NCBI RefSeq assembly: GCF_009690905.1 | Contig: NZ_VOSW01000020.1 | Span: 1-64,000 of the forward strand | Direction: 5' to 3' | DNA from: Paraburkholderia madseniana | GTDB lineage: Bacteria > Pseudomonadota > Gammaproteobacteria > Burkholderiales > Burkholderiaceae | DNA length: 64,000 nt | In this document: piece by piece, positions 36,351 to 45,136 of the stretch | Layout: the number at the start of each line of letters is the position of its first letter | How positions within the stretch are numbered: position 1 is the first letter of the stretch | The notes under the pieces: model-generated | What the model was told of the DNA's origin: nothing | Seen by the model: the letters and a program-made list of their open reading frames with translations, nothing else | Database searches by the model: none | Program-made: the position numbers and the translations under genes

Positions 36351-37361
36351 TCAGGCTACAGGGTGACGGTTGAAAGCGGAGTAACGACCGCTCACGTGAT
36401 GTTCGAGCTGGCGTTCGATATCGGCCAGCAGGCTCGAGGCGCCGATACGGAACAGTTCCGGCTCGAGCCACGGGCGGCCGAGTTCTTCCTTCATGAGGAT
36501 CTGATAGGACAGCACCGACTTCGCGCTCGACACGCCGCCCGCCGGTTTGAAGCCGATCGGCACGCCAGTGCGCTCCTGGTATTCGCGGATCATGCGCACC
36601 ATCACCAGCGAGACATCCAGCGTGGCGTTGACGCCTTCCTTGCCGGTCGACGTCTTGATGAAGTCGGCGCCGGCCATCATGCAGACCATCGAGGCGCGCG
36701 CCACGTTAGAGAGCGTGCGGATGTCGCCGGTCGCCAGAATCGTCTTCAGGTGCGCCGGGCCGCAGGCCGCGCGGAAGTCGCGCACTTCGTCGTACAGCGC
36801 CTGCCAGTTGCCGGTCAGCACATATTCACGCGTGACAACGATGTCGATTTCCTGCGCCCCATCCGCGACCGAAGCCTCGATCTCTTTCAGCTTCAATGGA
36901 TGCGGAATCAGCCCGGCGGGAAATCCTGTCGACACCGCCGCGACCGGAATGCCGCTGCCCTGCAGCGCGTCCACCGCCGCCGCGACGAAACGGTGATAGA
37001 CGCAGACCGCGCCCGTCGTGATGCCTTGCGGCGCGATGCCGAGCGCTTCGAGCAGATCGGCCCGCACGGGTTGACGCGCCTTCGCACACAAGCGGCGCAC
37101 GCGGCCCTCGGTGTCGTCGCCGTTGAGCGTGGTGAGGTCGATGCAGGTGACGGCTTTCAGCAGCCAGGCGGCCTGCGCATCTTTCTTGACGGTACGGCGC
37201 GTGGCAAGCGTTGCCGTACGCCGTTCGACCGCCGACTGGTTGACGCGCAAGCCGTCCAGCCAGGACGCGTCGAACGGCATGCCCGGGTTGCGCGCCGGGT
37301 GAATGAGCGGACCGCCGCGCAGCGCGACGACCGAAGAAGAAAGCACAGGGGCTTCAGGCAT
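36351..37361 (-). CDS. deoC: Deoxyribose-phosphate aldolase
   Basis: A 336-residue class I aldolase that splits 2-deoxyribose-5-phosphate into acetaldehyde and glyceraldehyde-3-phosphate. The Schiff-base lysine is Lys236 in DFIKTSTGK, and the partner lysine Lys272 lies in GFKPAGGV; LKTILATG is also conserved. It is longer at the N terminus (by ~75 residues) than the ~260-residue Escherichia coli enzyme, as are many eukaryotic-like DeoC proteins. First gene of a minus-strand operon running through the aldehyde dehydrogenase, kinase and ABC importer, consistent with full use of deoxyribose. Confidence 0.95.
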   Translation of the reverse strand: MPEAPVLSSSVVALRGGPLIHPARNPGMPFDASWLDGLRVNQSAVERRTATLATRRTVKKDAQAAWLLKAVTCIDLTTLNGDDTEGRVRRLCAKARQPVRADLLEALGIAPQGITTGAVCVYHRFVAAAVDALQGSGIPVAAVSTGFPAGLIPHPLKLKEIEASVADGAQEIDIVVTREYVLTGNWQALYDEVRDFRAACGPAHLKTILATGDIRTLSNVARASMVCMMAGADFIKTSTGKEGVNATLDVSLVMVRMIREYQERTGVPIGFKPAGGVSSAKSVLSYQILMKEELGRPWLEPELFRIGASSLLADIERQLEHHVSGRYSAFNRHPVA

Positions 37362-37431
37362 AAGACATCCGAAAATTTGATGCGGCGCACAACGGCCGCC
37401 GACAATTTGTTCCCACTTATGCTACAACGAT

Positions 37432-37449
37432 TGATAGAATCATAACAAG
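37432..37449 (-). promoter_or_regulatory. 18-bp element upstream of deoC, shared with the deoR-type gene
   Basis: On the minus strand it reads CTTGTTATGATTCTATCA, 16/18 identical to the element at 26989-27006. It lies about 70 bases before the deoC start, in the 250-base interval shared with the divergent second ABC operon. A TATGAT inside it could serve as -10. Best reading: operator for the DeoR-type regulator. Confidence 0.6.
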
Positions 37450-37611
37450 CTTTCCGATTCAATCATCACATAAGCAGGCATCTAAGCCCTGTCAGCACCG
37501 CCAATGTTATTGACGCACCATATTCATGATGCGAAGATCACATCTCGGCTTTGGCCGATAGCACCATACAAAGAAAAGAATGTCGTCGTCTTGACGAAGG
37601 AGACATGCCAG

Positions 37612-39243
37612 ATGAGTGAGCCGGTTGCGGTCGCGGCCGCGTCATCGCCTCAGGTTCCATTGATCCGTGTTGCGGGCGTCACCAAGCGATTTGGCGGCGT
37701 GCAGGCGCTGCGCGGTGTCAGCCTTGATGTGTTGCCCGGCGAAGTGCACGCTCTGCTCGGCGAAAACGGCGCGGGCAAATCCACGCTGATCAAGATCCTC
37801 AGCGGCGTTCACACCTACGACGACGGCGTCATCGAGATCGATGGCCAGAAAGTGGCGTTCGAGTCGCCGGCGCGATCGCGTGAGGCGGGTGTTGCCGTGG
37901 TCTACCAGGATCTGAGCCTCGTCGAATCGCTGTCGGTCGGCGCCAATCTGATGCTGGGGCGCGAGCCTCGCACACGTCTCGGCTTTGTGAAAAACCGCCA
38001 GCTCATGGCAACGGTCAGCGAATTTCTCCGCTCGCACGGCATCCCGCTCGACCCGCGCACCGCCGTTGGCGCATTGCCGTTCGCATACCGGCAAATGACT
38101 GAGATCTGCAAAGCGCTGATGGGCGACGTGCGGGTTCTGATCCTCGACGAACCCACGTCGGCCCTGACGGGCGGCGAAGAGCAGATTCTGTTCGACGCGA
38201 TTCGCGCGGTCACGAACCGCGGCGTGGGCGTGATCTACGTGACGCATCGGTTAAATGAGGTGTTTCGGATTTCGCAGCGCGTCACCGTGTTCCGCGATGG
38301 CGCCAATGCCGGCACATTCTCGACGGCGGAAACCGATATGAAAGAGCTGGTCGCGGCGATCGTCGGTCCCGGTCATGCCGCGTTGCAGGCGCGGGAGAGG
38401 ACGGCTGTCGGCGCTACCGGCGATGAATCCGCTGTTGGACCGCAAACATCGGCCACGCCCAATGCCCCCACTGTCCCCGTTCTCAAGTTGTCGAACGTGA
38501 GCAATGACAGGCTTCACGACGTCGACCTCACGGTTCGTCCTGGCGAGATCCACGGGCTCGCGGGATTGATCGGCAGCGGGCGCACGGAAATTCTGCAAAC
38601 CATCTTTGGCATTCGCAGAATCGAGGCGGGCGCCATCGAGATCGGCGGTCAGTCGCGCTCGCGTATCACGCCTGCAGAAGTCATCCAGCTCGGCGTAGCG
38701 CTCGTGCCGGAGGATCGTCATCTCGAAGGGCTCGTCCTCGATCATTCGATCGAACGCAACCTGACCTTGCCGCGATTGCCGCAATTTTCTCGCTGGGGAT
38801 GGCTGCGCAGCCAGGCGGCCGTCAACCAGGCGAAGCGCTCGATGAAAGAGCTGGCCGTCAAGGCCCCCGGCTCCTCGACCGCGGTCAAGTTTTTATCCGG
38901 CGGCAACCAGCAGAAAGTGGTCTTTGCCAAGTGGAACCATCCGCGCCCCACGCTTCTTTTACTCGACGAACCGACTGTCGGCGTCGACGTCGGTGCACGC
39001 GAGGAGATCTACGGCGTGGTCCATGACGCCGCGCGAGCGGGCACCGCCGTGCTCGTCGTGTCCTCGGACCTCGATGAACTGTTGCGCCTGTGCGGCCGGA
39101 TTTCGATCGTCGCGGACGGCGCTATCGTCAAGACCGTCGAGCGCGCCGAACTCGCCAACGCCGAAGCGCTTCATCACCTGATTCAATTGTCCCGTTCTTC
39201 CATCGAGTCCCCCGAGGGGACTTCCTTCGAGCACGCAATATGA
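37612..39243 (+). CDS. Second sugar ABC transporter ATP-binding protein
   Basis: A 543-residue RbsA/XylG-type tandem ATPase. First domain: GENGAGKST (50-58), VLILDEPTSALT. Second domain: weak Walker A (GLIGSGRTE), LSGGNQQKVVFAKW and LLLLDEPTVGVDVGARE, intact, in contrast to the other importer's HGPT variant. A poorly conserved, Ala/Thr-rich linker (about 255-290) joins the domains. GAAGGAG precedes the chosen ATG by 10 bases. Divergent from deoC; translationally coupled by ATGA to its permease. Substrate unknown but possibly related to the deoC pathway. Confidence 0.93.
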   Translation: MSEPVAVAAASSPQVPLIRVAGVTKRFGGVQALRGVSLDVLPGEVHALLGENGAGKSTLIKILSGVHTYDDGVIEIDGQKVAFESPARSREAGVAVVYQDLSLVESLSVGANLMLGREPRTRLGFVKNRQLMATVSEFLRSHGIPLDPRTAVGALPFAYRQMTEICKALMGDVRVLILDEPTSALTGGEEQILFDAIRAVTNRGVGVIYVTHRLNEVFRISQRVTVFRDGANAGTFSTAETDMKELVAAIVGPGHAALQARERTAVGATGDESAVGPQTSATPNAPTVPVLKLSNVSNDRLHDVDLTVRPGEIHGLAGLIGSGRTEILQTIFGIRRIEAGAIEIGGQSRSRITPAEVIQLGVALVPEDRHLEGLVLDHSIERNLTLPRLPQFSRWGWLRSQAAVNQAKRSMKELAVKAPGSSTAVKFLSGGNQQKVVFAKWNHPRPTLLLLDEPTVGVDVGAREEIYGVVHDAARAGTAVLVVSSDLDELLRLCGRISIVADGAIVKTVERAELANAEALHHLIQLSRSSIESPEGTSFEHAI

Positions 39244-40241
39244 ACGACTCTGTCTCGCCGCTGACGGCTAAACGGCAGGCATCGCCACCGCAGAAGAGCC
39301 GTATGCGGCGCCTCGCGCAACTCCTCCTGCAAGGCGACCGGCCCTATGCGCTCTACGGCGCGTTCGCTATCCTGCTGGTGGTGTTCAGCTTCGCCTCGCC
39401 GTGGTTTCTCTCCATCGACAACTTCCTGAATATCGGCCGGCAGACCGCACTCGTGTCGATCGTCGCGATCGGCATGACCTTCGTGATCATTGCGCGGCAG
39501 ATCGATCTGTCGGTGGGCTCGACCTTGGCGCTCTCGGGCATGTCCGCGGCGCTCGCCATGGCGCATGTCGGCGACAGCTGGATCATCGGCGCGATTGCCG
39601 GCATCGGCACCGGTGCGATCGTCGGCGCGATCAACGGCGTCGTGACCACGCGGCTGAACATTCCCTCATTCCTCGTGACGCTCGGCACCTTGAGCGCGGC
39701 ACGCGGACTCGCCCTGATGGTGACGACAACGCGGCCCGAGATCATCACTAACGACTCATTCATCTCGATCTTCGGCGAGGGCGACATTGCCGGTGTGCCG
39801 GTGCCGATCATCTGGACTGTGCTGACCGTGATCGCCGGCATCCTGCTGCTGCATTACAGCGTGTTCGGCCGGCAGATTTATGCGGCCGGCGGCAATCCGA
39901 CTGCGGCGCTCTACTCCGGCATCAACACGCGACGCGTGACCACCCTCGCCTTCATTCTCACCGGCGCGCTGGCCGGGCTCGCCGCGCTCGTGCTCGCCGC
40001 GCGCTCGCATGCGGCGCGGCCCGATGTCGTGCAAGGGCTGGAGCTCGATGTGATTGCTTCCGTGACGCTCGGCGGTTGCAGCCTGTTCGGTGGGCGCGGC
40101 TTCGTACTTGGCACGCTGCTCGGCAGCCTCATCATCGGCACGCTCAATAACGGGCTGGTCCTGCTGGGCGTCAGTTCATCGCTGCAACTGGTGATCAAGG
40201 GCGCCATCATCGTCGCGGCTGTGGCCTTTACCAGGAAGTGA
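39240..40241 (+). CDS. Second sugar ABC transporter permease
   Basis: A 333-residue BPD_transp_2 permease. Conserved landmarks are IGMTFVIIARQIDLSVGSTLAL and LGGCSLFGGRGFVLGTLLG. It starts within the ATPase stop (ATGA). A single permease suggests a homodimer, unlike the first importer. Its last codons, AGG AAG TGA, are the first unit of a 12-bp tandem repeat that copies the stop codon downstream. Confidence 0.93.
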   Translation: MNDSVSPLTAKRQASPPQKSRMRRLAQLLLQGDRPYALYGAFAILLVVFSFASPWFLSIDNFLNIGRQTALVSIVAIGMTFVIIARQIDLSVGSTLALSGMSAALAMAHVGDSWIIGAIAGIGTGAIVGAINGVVTTRLNIPSFLVTLGTLSAARGLALMVTTTRPEIITNDSFISIFGEGDIAGVPVPIIWTVLTVIAGILLLHYSVFGRQIYAAGGNPTAALYSGINTRRVTTLAFILTGALAGLAALVLAARSHAARPDVVQGLELDVIASVTLGGCSLFGGRGFVLGTLLGSLIIGTLNNGLVLLGVSSSLQLVIKGAIIVAAVAFTRK

Positions 40242-40279
40242 TTCAGGAAGTGACCCAGGAAGTAACCAGGGAAATAAGG
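40232..40279. repeat. 12-bp tandem repeat carrying repeated stop codons
   Basis: Units CAGGAAGTGATT, CAGGAAGTGACC, CAGGAAGTAACC and the weaker AGGGAAATAAGG follow each other, starting inside the permease gene. In the permease frame each unit encodes R-K-stop or its variant, giving four in-frame stops. Confidence 0.8.
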
Positions 40280-40372
40280 AAAGCACGTCGATCACGCGAG
40301 ATGTCACGTGCCCGCGTTGTTCGTGAATGGCAGGAGACGTAACACAAACATGAAGACCAACGGAGAAGAATC

Positions 40373-41518
40373 ATGAAACATCGTCGTGGCTCAGGAAGTG
40401 TTCTACCCACTCTCATGGCGGCGGCGGCCGTCGTGGCGCTGGCGTCGTCGGGCGCCTACGCGCAATGCGTGACCAGCCTGCCGGCCGGTTCGATCGGACC
40501 GAAGACGATTGTCGGACAAGGGCCGAACGGCGAAAAAGCGGCCTCGGTGGATGCCGTGAAGCTGAGCGACGCCGACATCGCCAAAATCAAGGCAGGCAAG
40601 TTCAAGGTCGGCATTTCGATGCAGACCATGAATCTCGACTGGTCGCAACTGCAGGTGCAAGGCATCACAGACACCCTCAAAAAATACGGCGTGGAAGTGA
40701 TCGGCACGGCTTCGGCGGAATACCAGGTCGACAAGCAGATCGCGGATATCGAGAACACTATCCAGCGTCACCCGGACGGCATCATCTCCATTCCGGTCGA
40801 CGGGACGGCCACGGCCGCCACCTACAAGAAAGTGTCCGAGGCCGGGATCAAACTCGTGTTCATGGACAACGTCCCGACCGGGCTGAAGCATCCTGAACAA
40901 TACGCGTCGATGATTTCCGCCGACAGCGAAGGCAACGGCCAGATCGCGGCGAAAGTGCTCGCTTCGTGCGTCCCGCAGGGTGCCACGATCGGGCTGGTGA
41001 ATTTCGGCGTGGATTACTTCAGCACGACGGAACGCACCAAGGCCGTCAACGACTGGATCAAGAAGAATCGTCCGGACATCAAGGTCAAACAGGTCGCGTT
41101 TACGGACCCGTCGAAAGTGGGCCAGATCGCTGGCGATTTCCTCACCGGGAATCCGGACGTCAAGGGGCTGTTCGCCGTCTGGGATCAACCGGCGCTCGAC
41201 ACGCTGACTTCAATGCGCGCGCAAGGCGTGACCATTCCCGTCACGACGGTCGACCTGGGCCTTCAGTCCGCTATCGAGATCGCCAAGGGCGGACCGCTCA
41301 AGGCAACCGGCTCGCAACGCCCGTATGATCAAGGCGTGGCCGAAGCTACGGCGATGATGAAGGCGCTGATCGGCCAGACGCCGCCGGCGTGGATCGGCGT
41401 ACAGTCTCTGCCGGTGGTTCAGTCGAACGTGCTCGAGTCGTATAAGACGGTGTTCAAGAAAGACCCGCCGCCCCAGCTTGCGGACGCATGCAAGAAAGCC
41501 AAGCCGGCTTGCGGGTGA
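40373..41518 (+). CDS. Second sugar ABC transporter substrate-binding protein
   Basis: A 381-residue periplasmic protein with signal peptide cleaved near GAYA. It has the type I ribose-binding-like fold: FKVGISMQTMNLDWSQLQVQG, GIISIPVDGTATAATYKKV, GIKLVFMDNVPTG. It ends with two cysteines (ACKKAKPACG) that may form a disulfide with each other. Gene order ATPase-permease-binding protein. It belongs to the broad pentose/inositol-type group; the ligand is not identifiable by eye. Confidence 0.92.
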   Translation: MKHRRGSGSVLPTLMAAAAVVALASSGAYAQCVTSLPAGSIGPKTIVGQGPNGEKAASVDAVKLSDADIAKIKAGKFKVGISMQTMNLDWSQLQVQGITDTLKKYGVEVIGTASAEYQVDKQIADIENTIQRHPDGIISIPVDGTATAATYKKVSEAGIKLVFMDNVPTGLKHPEQYASMISADSEGNGQIAAKVLASCVPQGATIGLVNFGVDYFSTTERTKAVNDWIKKNRPDIKVKQVAFTDPSKVGQIAGDFLTGNPDVKGLFAVWDQPALDTLTSMRAQGVTIPVTTVDLGLQSAIEIAKGGPLKATGSQRPYDQGVAEATAMMKALIGQTPPAWIGVQSLPVVQSNVLESYKTVFKKDPPPQLADACKKAKPACG

Positions 41519-41546
41519 TGCTTGCGGGTAACACCAGGCATGGGTG

Positions 41547-41573
41547 ATCCGGGCGCCATTCCAGCGCCCGGAT
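41547..41573 (+). terminator. Hairpin after the second ABC operon
   Basis: ATCCGGGCGC and GCGCCCGGAT form a perfect 10-bp GC-rich stem with a 7-base loop, 28 bases after the binding-protein stop. Position and stem fit a terminator, although no T-run follows. Confidence 0.55.
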
Positions 41574-41786
41574 GAGCTTGGCCGCGTGTGAGGGGTTATG
41601 AGGCCCTCAGGCGCGACACCAGGCCCGGCGGAGCAAGGTACTATTACGGTTTGAAGTCCGCCGTGCCGCGCGCCGATTGTGCGAATGCGGACACCCGGCG
41701 CAGCAAGCCGCCATACGACAGGGCAGCACGGGAAGCGCATCGACTGTTATGCTCGCTGCCCGCACCGTCACCCGTTTCCGCCATCC

Positions 41787-42953
41787 ATGAGTACTGCAAG
41801 CCGCCACATCGCGCACCTGGACATGGACGCGTTCTACGCGTCCGTTGAACTCTTGCGCTATCCGCAACTGCGCGGCAAGGCGGTGGTGATCGGCGGCGGC
41901 CGCAATGCTGTGCCGCAAACGCTTGAAGACGGCAGCCTTCGCTTTGCGAAGCTGCGCGATTATGCCGGCCGCGGCGTGGTGACCACCTCCACCTATGAAG
42001 CCCGCGCGCTCGGTGTGTTCTCCGCGATGGGCATGATGAAAGCCGCCGCGCTCGCGCCGGACGCGATTCTGCTGCCCACCGATTTCGAGTCGTATCGCCA
42101 CTACTCGCGCCTGTTCAAAGCAGCGGTCGCCGCATTCACGGACCGGATCGAAGACCGCGGCATCGATGAAATCTATATCGACCTCACCGAATTGCCGGGC
42201 GAGCCACGCGAGATCGCCGCGCGCATCAAGCAGGCCGTCAATCAGGCGACCGGCCTTACCTGCTCCATTTGCGTGGCGCCGAACAAGCTGCTGGCGAAGA
42301 TCGGTTCCGAACTCGATAAACCCGACGGCCTCACGATCCTCACGCCTGCGGATGTGCCGTTGCGCGTCTGGCCGTTACCGGTGCGCAAGGTCAACGGGAT
42401 CGGCCCGAAGGCCGCGGAAAAACTCACCGCGCTCGGCCTCGCCACGGTCGGCGATCTGGCGGCAGCGGACGCGGGCTTGTTGCAGGATCACTTCGGGCGC
42501 AGCTATTCGGCGTGGCTCATGCAGGTCGCACAAGGCTACGACGAACGGCCGGTCGTGGTCGAATCGGAACCCAAGTCGATGAGCCGCGAGACGACCTTCG
42601 AACGTGATCTGCATCCACGTCATGATCGGCCGGCCCTATCCAGTTCGTTTACCAGCTTGTGCGTGCGGGTCGCGGAAGATCTGGTGAGGAAGGGCTATGT
42701 GGGCCGCACCGTGGGCATCAAGCTGCGCTACGACGACTTCCGCACGGTCACACGCGACCTGACGCTCGACGAACCAACCGCCGACGCCACCGAGATCCGG
42801 CGCGCCGCAACCGAATGTCTGAGACGGGTGGAATTGAACCGCAAGCTGCGGCTGCTAGGCGTGCGCGTGAGCGCATTGACGCCGGCCAACGCGCAACCGG
42901 CGAAGCGGCGCGTACCGGTTCAGGCCGACTTGCCCTTTACCAGCGACGATTAA
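41787..42953 (+). CDS. dinB: DNA polymerase IV (Y family)
   Basis: A 388-residue error-prone translesion polymerase. Metal ligands are Asp12 in HLDMDAFYASVE and Asp127-Glu128 in IDEIYIDL. SICVAPNKLLAKIGSELDKPDG and the helix-hairpin-helix VNGIGPKAAEKLTALG follow, then the little-finger domain. The palm has an insertion (about residues 38-60, GRNAVPQTLEDGSLRF) compared with the Escherichia coli protein. The C-terminal QADLPF is a plausible beta-clamp-binding motif. It converges with the histidine kinase gene with a 4-base overlap. No LexA box was identified upstream. Confidence 0.95.
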   Translation: MSTASRHIAHLDMDAFYASVELLRYPQLRGKAVVIGGGRNAVPQTLEDGSLRFAKLRDYAGRGVVTTSTYEARALGVFSAMGMMKAAALAPDAILLPTDFESYRHYSRLFKAAVAAFTDRIEDRGIDEIYIDLTELPGEPREIAARIKQAVNQATGLTCSICVAPNKLLAKIGSELDKPDGLTILTPADVPLRVWPLPVRKVNGIGPKAAEKLTALGLATVGDLAAADAGLLQDHFGRSYSAWLMQVAQGYDERPVVVESEPKSMSRETTFERDLHPRHDRPALSSSFTSLCVRVAEDLVRKGYVGRTVGIKLRYDDFRTVTRDLTLDEPTADATEIRRAATECLRRVELNRKLRLLGVRVSALTPANAQPAKRRVPVQADLPFTSDD

Positions 42954-44374
42954 CCCGCGGCTTCCGCCGGGACACCCGCCTTCGTGCGCGCCGCCGGTAA
43001 GCTGGCTTCCACACTCGACGCCGCAATCGAAAAGGCAAACGTGTTGACGCCGTTCGCGCTTTCCACCGACACCGTGCCGCGATGCATCTCAGCAATCGCC
43101 TTCACGATCGCAAGACCCAGTCCGTGGTTTTCGCGGCTATTGGTGCGAGACACTTCCGCGCGATAGAACCGGTCGAACAGATGTTCGAGCACGGCTGGCT
43201 CGATGAGCTCTCCCGGGTTGGCCACCGCTACGCGCAACTGATCCGCTACATTCGAGATCGTCACCGTAATCGCCGCGCCAGGCGCGCAGTGCTGGATCGC
43301 GTTCATCAGCAGATTCGTGCAGGCGCGGCCGAACAGCGAGCGGTTCACACGCGCCACCGCGTCGCCGCTCAGTTGCGCATGCACGCGCGCTTCTTCCAGC
43401 GGAATCTCCAGAAACTCCAGCGTATGCGCAACTTCCCCGGCCAGCGACACCTCGACGAGGCCCGTCGCGCGTTCGCCCTGGTCGGCCCGAGCGAGGAACA
43501 GCATGTCGTTGATGATCGTGCGCATACGTTCGAACTCTTCGAGATTCGATTGCAGCGTATGGCGCAAATCGTCGACCGAACGGTTGCGTGTCAACGCCAC
43601 TTCGGTCTGGCCGATCAGAATCGTCACCGGTGTACGCAGTTCATGGGCGACGTCCGCGTTGAACGATTCGAGGCGGCCGTATGCGCCGTCCAGACGTTCG
43701 AGCGCGCCGTTGAACGAGTTGGCCAGATCGCTCAATTCGAGCGGCAGCGAGGCCGTATTCAGACGCTGTGAGCGGTTATTCGGGCTCACAGCGGATGCGT
43801 CTCGCGTCAGACGCGTCAACGGAGCGAGCCCGAGTCGCGTCACCGAGTAACTCAGCAACAGCACAGCGAGACTACCCAACGCGGACAGCGCGGCGAGCGC
43901 CGCCCCGAACACGCGCATGGTGCGGGTATTCGGCGAACAACTGGCGGCGACCTGCAATTGCACTGGCGGGCGAGCCCCGTAAGCCGGTATCGTCACCGTG
44001 ATGGTCAGCATGTCCGCGCCGCCGCCGATCGGCGAAACCCTCGTGTAGCCACCCGGCCAGTTCGACACCACGGGTCCTTCGATGGGCTTGCCATAGTGGA
44101 AATACGGATCGGTGCTCGACACCGCATACACGGTGCTGCCGTCGTGCGGCATCATGTCCGTGAGCTTTTCGCGCGCCATGCGCCACTTCTCCGGCGTCAC
44201 CGCGTGATAGACGATGATGCGCGCGATCTCGGTGCGATCGTCGAGCGATTCGCGCAAATGGTGTTCGAGTTGCGTGCGCAGCACCAGAAACAGCCCGGTG
44301 CCGACCAGCGTGAACACCAGTAGCGCCACGAGTGCGAACATCAACGCAAGGCGGCGCGCGATTGAACGGTTCAT
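42950..44374 (-). CDS. Sensor histidine kinase of the RND-2 region (CusS/IrlS-like)
   Basis: A 474-residue membrane kinase of the heavy-metal-sensor type. Helices at ~10-32 and ~155-177 flank a periplasmic domain, followed by HAMP, H-box FNADVAHELRTPV (His244), N-box NLLMNAIQHC, the NPG-type G1 region (VANPGEL) and HGLGLAIVKAI. The pattern LFDRFYRAEVSR is typical of the CusS group. It overlaps its response regulator by 4 bases (ATGA). The signal may be a metal ion, but this is by family resemblance only. Confidence 0.94.
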   Translation of the reverse strand: MNRSIARRLALMFALVALLVFTLVGTGLFLVLRTQLEHHLRESLDDRTEIARIIVYHAVTPEKWRMAREKLTDMMPHDGSTVYAVSSTDPYFHYGKPIEGPVVSNWPGGYTRVSPIGGGADMLTITVTIPAYGARPPVQLQVAASCSPNTRTMRVFGAALAALSALGSLAVLLLSYSVTRLGLAPLTRLTRDASAVSPNNRSQRLNTASLPLELSDLANSFNGALERLDGAYGRLESFNADVAHELRTPVTILIGQTEVALTRNRSVDDLRHTLQSNLEEFERMRTIINDMLFLARADQGERATGLVEVSLAGEVAHTLEFLEIPLEEARVHAQLSGDAVARVNRSLFGRACTNLLMNAIQHCAPGAAITVTISNVADQLRVAVANPGELIEPAVLEHLFDRFYRAEVSRTNSRENHGLGLAIVKAIAEMHRGTVSVESANGVNTFAFSIAASSVEASLPAARTKAGVPAEAAG

Positions 44375-45057
44375 GATTGCTCTGCCTCTTCACGCACTTC
44401 GAGCACGTAGCCCATGCCGCGCACGGTGTGCAGCAGCTTCGAGGGAAACGGGCCGTCGAGCTTGGCGCGCAATCGTTTGATCGCGGTTTCGACCACGTTC
44501 GTATGGCTGTCGAAGTTGACATCCCACACGAGTTCAGTAATGGCGGTCTTCGAGAGGATGTCGCCTTGCCGGCGCGCCAGCACGCTCAGCAACTGGAATT
44601 CCTTGGCGGTCAGATCAAGCCGTACGCCGTCGCGGGTGGCGCGCCGGCCGATCAGATCGACGAACAGATCGCCGACGGAAATCAGCGTCGACTCCTGCGA
44701 ACGCGTGCGGCGCGCCAGCGCATGCAGCCGCTCGACCAGTTCGAGGAAGGAAAAGGGTTTGGTGAGGTAGTCGTCGGCGCCTTCGCGCAAGCCCCGCACA
44801 CGGTCGTTCACGTGATCGCGGGCGGTCAGCATGATGACCGGCGTCGACTTGCGCATGCGCAGCGCCTTCAGCACGCTGAAGCCGTCGCGTTTAGGCAGCA
44901 TGACGTCGAGGACGATCACGTCGTAATCGAATTCGGTGGCCAGATGCATGCCTTCCTCGCCATCGAGCGCGACGTCGACGACCCAGCCCTGCTCTGTCAA
45001 ACCGGAGCGCAGGTAGTCCACCACCTTATGCTCGTCTTCAACGATCAGCAATTTCAT
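44371..45057 (-). CDS. OmpR-family response regulator of the RND-2 region (CusR/IrlR-like)
   Basis: A 228-residue regulator: VEDE at 6-9, phospho-acceptor Asp51 (DVIVLDVMLP), MLTARDHVNDRVRGL and YLTKPFSFLEL are characteristic of the CusR branch; the winged helix ends LLHTVRGMGYVLE. It begins 79 bases after the channel gene of the second RND operon on the same strand, so it is likely to be cotranscribed with it or to control it. Confidence 0.95.
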   Translation of the reverse strand: MKLLIVEDEHKVVDYLRSGLTEQGWVVDVALDGEEGMHLATEFDYDVIVLDVMLPKRDGFSVLKALRMRKSTPVIMLTARDHVNDRVRGLREGADDYLTKPFSFLELVERLHALARRTRSQESTLISVGDLFVDLIGRRATRDGVRLDLTAKEFQLLSVLARRQGDILSKTAITELVWDVNFDSHTNVVETAIKRLRAKLDGPFPSKLLHTVRGMGYVLEVREEAEQS

Positions 45058-45136
45058 GCGCGTCCCCTTGTATCTGCATTATACGAAACGCCTCGTTTTT
45101 CCTTTTTCCTGTCTGGCTGTGTCATTGTCGGGCGGC

